From Candidatus Galligastranaerophilus gallistercoris (lineage in GTDB: Bacteria; Cyanobacteriota; Vampirovibrionia; Gastranaerophilales; Gastranaerophilaceae): 8,306 nt of DNA. Below are positions 5,247-8,306 of the stretch, in pieces. The notes beneath the pieces were generated by a model. That model saw only the letters and a list, made by a program, of their open reading frames with translations, was not told the origin of the DNA and made no database searches. The stretch spans positions 1 through 8,306 of the forward strand of contig DVJH01000030.1 in NCBI GenBank assembly GCA_018710795.1, in the 5' to 3' direction. The translations under genes were made by a program, and so were the position numbers. How positions within the stretch are numbered: the stretch's first letter is position 1; each line of letters begins with the position of its first letter.

Positions 5247-6653
5247 ATGTATAAAACAATATCACCGGTTATAAGCCAAAAACAAAGCCAGCAAGCGCAA
5301 TTACTTGCATCAAAATTGAATGATTCAAAATCAAGAAAACAAGCAAACATTGATTTTTTAGGATGTTTATATTTAATCGATTATTTTCAAAGTATCGGAA
5401 TAAGGGTTAATTCACAAAGAAGCATATTCAGATGTTCAAAATTGTATAAAGATTTTGAGGCCGTTGATATTTATTGTAATTCTCATATGCTTTATGTGGT
5501 AACGTCATACGGCACCGATTACGTTAAAATTCCCGCCATGCACAGGCAATTTGAAATGCTTCCGGAAGCATACGTTGTCGTTGATTTAAAAATCGGCATG
5601 AGAGAAGCCGAAATTAAAGGTTTTATAACGCCTGCGGATTTTGATTATGCCCAGACGGACGGAAAGTATTACAAATTCGATATTAACAAGTTGACTCCTT
5701 TTGATAATTTACTGGAGCCCTTAAGAAAGTATACGGGTATTAAATCTTCCGTCGGAAAACATCTGGATTGTATGAAATTATTTGTTCCATACATTGATAA
5801 TAAATTGAGCGATGAAGATAAAAAGAAATTAATAAATCACATTTTAACCTGCGAAACTTGTAAAAAAAGGCTTATTGATTCAATTGAATTTGATAATAAT
5901 GCGGGTAATCTGGATAAATATCCTTCGGTTGTATCCAAAAACGATCTAACGTCAAAAGCCGCATTTAAGGCAAGATTGATGAAATCGGCGGCAAAAGAAA
6001 ACGAACAGGTAAAAGGCGCAATTGATGTTATCTATAAAAATGAGGCACTTTCGGCGCTTAAAGACGAAGCGTTTAAATATAAAACGGATTTTCCCGTAAA
6101 AACAAAAAAACTGATTATGATTGCATCCGTTTTCGGGCTTTTATTGCTTGTTTTACTTGTATTTGCGTTTAATATACCGAAAAGACACCAGACGGATAAA
6201 AATAATGCAAAAACCGTTCAGGGTGAAGTTGTAAACAATAACGGGGAACAAAAAGACATTGAAACGGTTTCCGATTATGAAATTAAAATTCCGAAATTGA
6301 AAGCAAATATTCCTTTGATGAACGTTTCAAAGGTATCCTGGGAGGTGCAGTCCGAAATTAAAAACGATTCCCAGAAAAAATTTCTTCAATCGGCGGGAAA
6401 AAGCATAAGATTAAATCTTCAAAACGATTTATTACTCTCGGGCAGTGCGGCCGTAAATAATAAAGTTAAATTCAATATAAGATTTTTAAGAGACGGAAGT
6501 ATTGAAACCATTGAAATTGCCGAAAGCTCGGGCACGGGCGCCGTTGATAAAATCATTCAAAAAAGCATTGAAGACACCCTGAGCTTTATGCGACCGCCGA
6601 AGGGCTCTTTTGTCGGAAAAAGAAATGCCTTGACTCTGGTTATTGAGTTTTAG
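5247..6653 (+). CDS. Single-pass membrane protein: DUF1822-like, anti-sigma-type zinc motif, TonB-C-like domain
   Basis: Not a named gene. Four regions are visible in 468 residues. Residues 15-135 have the layout of the cyanobacterial DUF1822 family: a helix with LASKLN, then YLIDYFQSIGIRVN, a strand-rich middle, and AYVVVDLKIGMREAEIKGF. Residues 172-210 resemble the anti-sigma zinc domain (zf-HC2): His172, YIDNKLS (182-188), then His198-x3-Cys202-x2-Cys205. One transmembrane helix lies at about 289-308 after KTKK. Residues 405-468 look like a TonB C-terminal fold: VKFNIRFLRDGSIETIEI, then SSG, a helix, MRPPKG and a final LTLVIEF strand. The likely topology is cytoplasmic N-terminus and periplasmic C-terminus. 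It could be a transmembrane anti-sigma or signalling protein, but no sigma factor gene is adjacent in the window. There is no close in-frame alternative start. Domain calls are from pattern recognition: the zinc motif and helix are firm, DUF1822 and TonB-C moderate. Confidence 0.7.
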   Translation: MYKTISPVISQKQSQQAQLLASKLNDSKSRKQANIDFLGCLYLIDYFQSIGIRVNSQRSIFRCSKLYKDFEAVDIYCNSHMLYVVTSYGTDYVKIPAMHRQFEMLPEAYVVVDLKIGMREAEIKGFITPADFDYAQTDGKYYKFDINKLTPFDNLLEPLRKYTGIKSSVGKHLDCMKLFVPYIDNKLSDEDKKKLINHILTCETCKKRLIDSIEFDNNAGNLDKYPSVVSKNDLTSKAAFKARLMKSAAKENEQVKGAIDVIYKNEALSALKDEAFKYKTDFPVKTKKLIMIASVFGLLLLVLLVFAFNIPKRHQTDKNNAKTVQGEVVNNNGEQKDIETVSDYEIKIPKLKANIPLMNVSKVSWEVQSEIKNDSQKKFLQSAGKSIRLNLQNDLLLSGSAAVNNKVKFNIRFLRDGSIETIEIAESSGTGAVDKIIQKSIEDTLSFMRPPKGSFVGKRNALTLVIEF

Positions 6654-8306
6654 CTTTTAAACATATTTTTTTCCATTAAAAGGTTTTTCAATTTCGGAAA
6701 ATCTTTTATATCATTATGCTTTATAAAATCAAACGCATCCTGTCTTGCAAGTTCCAGTATTTTAATATCTTTCGTAAAATCAAATAATGAAAATTCGTTA
6801 ATCCCCGATTGTCTTGTGCCCAAAAATTCTCCGGGGCCTCTTATCTCCAAATCCTTTTGAGCGACAATAAAACCGTTATTTGTCTGTTCCAGAACCGATA
6901 GTTTTTCTCTTGTCGTTTTAGAAGCTTTGCCTGTTATTAATATACAATATGATTGTATATCGGATCTTCCCACTCTTCCTCTTAACTGGTGAATTTGGGA
7001 CAGACCGAATCTTTCGGCATTTTCAATTATAATGACGGTTGCATTCGGAACATCGACCCCGACTTCAACAACGGTTGTGCAAACCAGTATGTCATAAACT
7101 TTGTTTTTAAAATCCGCCATTACTTTGTCTTTTTCTTCCGCTTTTAATTTGCCATGGAGTAACCCGATTTTATAATCTTTAAATACTGTTTGAGAGAGCC
7201 TTTCCGCTTCTTTTGTGGCATTTTTTGCGCTTATTGTTTCGGATTCATCAATCAAAGGATACACGATATATGCCTGATGTCCTTTTTTTATTTCTTCTTT
7301 GATTTTTTCATAGGCATTATTTCTTCCGATAGAGCTTGTAAGCGTTGTTATAACGGGGAGTCTTCCTTTCGGAAGCTCGTCTATCGTGGTAACATCAAGG
7401 TCGCCATGGACCGTGAGGGCAAGTGTTCTCGGGATTGGAGTTGCTGTCATTGTAAGCATTTGCGGGCTTTTTCCTTTTGAAAAAAGGCGCATTCTTTGGT
7501 TTACTCCGAATCTGTGCTGTTCATCTATTACAACAACGCCCAAGTTATTAAATTCAACTTCGTTTTGAATCAGGGCATGGGTTCCTATTGCTATATTCAT
7601 CTGCCCGTTTTTAAGGTTGGAGAGCATTTCGTTTCTTACTTTTGCGGTATTTTTACCTAAAAACAGTCCGACACTGATTCCCATCGGCAAAAGCCATTTG
7701 GTGAAATTCTTATAATGCTGCGTTGCAAGAATTTCGGTCGGTGCCATAATTGCTCCCTGACAGTGATTTTCAATAGCCGCCAACAAGACCATGCAGGCAA
7801 CAACCGTTTTTCCGCTGCCGACATCCCCTTGAAGAAGCCTTTGCATGGGGTGGGGCGATTTTATATCTTTTAAAATTTCGCCGAAAGCTTCTTTTTGAGA
7901 GTTTGTAAGTTCAAAAGGAAGCGATCGGACAAATTTATCCACAAGTCCGCCTTTTTTGATTTCAAGTTTTGCAGAGTTTAATTTTTTGGTTTCTTCCCTT
8001 ATTAATGCAAGATTTAACTGCATCAGAAATAATTCTTCATATACAAGCCTGAACCTTGCACGGGTCAATTCTTCATTGTTTTTCGGAAAATGAATTTTTT
8101 TGATTGCATCTTTATAATTCATTAGATTTCTTTTTTTAATTATTTCATCGGGGAGCTTGTCTTCCAAAAATTCTTCAAATTTTTCAATTGCATTTTTAAT
8201 TGATTTGATAAGGGTTTTGGCATTTAAATTTTCGCATAAAGGATAAACGGGAATTATTTTACCTTCATATAACTCTTTATCTTCTTCATCGTCTAATTCT
8301 GCGGTT
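6650..8306 (-). CDS. recG: ATP-dependent DNA helicase RecG, N-terminus beyond the window
   Basis: RecG is a double-stranded DNA translocase that reverses stalled replication forks and processes branched recombination intermediates. The visible 551 residues contain superfamily 2 motifs: Walker A GDVGSGKT (7805-7828), the DEQH box (7514-7525), TATPIPRTLA, the LLHGK segment and the motif V-VI stretch with VEVGVDVPNAT and QLRGRVGRSD. The C-terminal GPGEFLGTRQSG is typical of RecG rather than PriA or Mfd. The reading frame stays open past the TTG at 8165-8167 to the right edge. That extra 46-residue stretch includes IIPVYPLCENLNAKTLIKSI, which matches the RecG region before the conserved LP-E-I segment (here LPDEI), so the TTG is not the start. 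Most of the wedge (OB-fold) domain is therefore cut off by the window, not lost from the gene. The stop (TAA, 6650-6652) overlaps the stop of the convergent gene. Confidence 0.95.
   Translation of the reverse strand, partial: TAELDDEEDKELYEGKIIPVYPLCENLNAKTLIKSIKNAIEKFEEFLEDKLPDEIIKKRNLMNYKDAIKKIHFPKNNEELTRARFRLVYEELFLMQLNLALIREETKKLNSAKLEIKKGGLVDKFVRSLPFELTNSQKEAFGEILKDIKSPHPMQRLLQGDVGSGKTVVACMVLLAAIENHCQGAIMAPTEILATQHYKNFTKWLLPMGISVGLFLGKNTAKVRNEMLSNLKNGQMNIAIGTHALIQNEVEFNNLGVVVIDEQHRFGVNQRMRLFSKGKSPQMLTMTATPIPRTLALTVHGDLDVTTIDELPKGRLPVITTLTSSIGRNNAYEKIKEEIKKGHQAYIVYPLIDESETISAKNATKEAERLSQTVFKDYKIGLLHGKLKAEEKDKVMADFKNKVYDILVCTTVVEVGVDVPNATVIIIENAERFGLSQIHQLRGRVGRSDIQSYCILITGKASKTTREKLSVLEQTNNGFIVAQKDLEIRGPGEFLGTRQSGINEFSLFDFTKDIKILELARQDAFDFIKHNDIKDFPKLKNLLMEKNMFKS

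Noticed and set aside
4978..5265. Minus-strand reading frame of 95 codons over the end of the ankyrin gene
   Set aside because: Phe/Ser-rich shadow of a Lys-rich plus-strand sequence, without a convincing start signal or recognisable domain.
7190..7568. Plus-strand reading frames inside recG
   Set aside because: They lie entirely opposite conserved RecG helicase motifs and their translations are low-complexity Phe/Cys-rich.
8165..8167. TTG as the start codon of recG
   Set aside because: The same frame continues open to base 8306 and encodes recognisable RecG sequence upstream of this codon, so the real start is outside the window.

Overview
The window is an AT-rich bacterial chromosomal segment. 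It carries a housekeeping block for ribosomal protein L32 and fatty-acid/phospholipid initiation, then two less ordinary genes for an exported and a membrane protein, and finally a convergent recG that runs off the right edge. A TonB-like periplasmic domain, a Sec-type signal peptide and a bacterial type II fatty-acid pathway suggest a Gram-negative-type envelope. The N-terminal half of the membrane protein at 5247-6653 resembles the DUF1822 family known from cyanobacteria, and FabG has a cyanobacteria-like active-site region. With the low GC, this makes a non-photosynthetic relative of cyanobacteria (Melainabacteria/Gastranaerophilales type) my best guess. That assignment is inference, not proof.

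Region 1-307 has no convincing gene. It holds an 11-base direct repeat, a clean intrinsic terminator (51-80) closing an upstream plus-strand transcript, and candidate promoters around 171-236 for the following operon. From 308 to 4506 five tightly spaced plus-strand genes follow, four of them with good ribosome binding sites close to the start: rpmF, plsX, fabH, fabD, fabG. PlsX makes acyl-phosphate for phospholipid synthesis. FabD loads malonyl onto ACP, FabH condenses it with acetyl-CoA, and FabG performs the first reduction. acpP and fabF, which often follow fabG, are absent here.

Instead, a secreted ankyrin-repeat protein (4487-5146) starts inside the last 20 bases of fabG. Its signal-peptide codons contain a 15-bp RNA hairpin (4527-4560) whose two non-Watson-Crick pairs are G-U only in the sense RNA. 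After a 100-base gap comes a 468-residue single-pass membrane protein with a DUF1822-like N-domain, an anti-sigma-type HHCC zinc motif, one transmembrane helix and a TonB-C-like periplasmic domain. Its stop codon overlaps the stop codon of recG, which runs in the opposite direction and whose N-terminus lies beyond base 8306.

Most of the window is ordinary. The parts worth a second look are the membrane protein architecture, the hairpin in the signal-peptide codons, the long charged tail on L32 and the extra segment in PlsX. I see no CRISPR array, tRNA, rRNA, insertion sequence or defence system.
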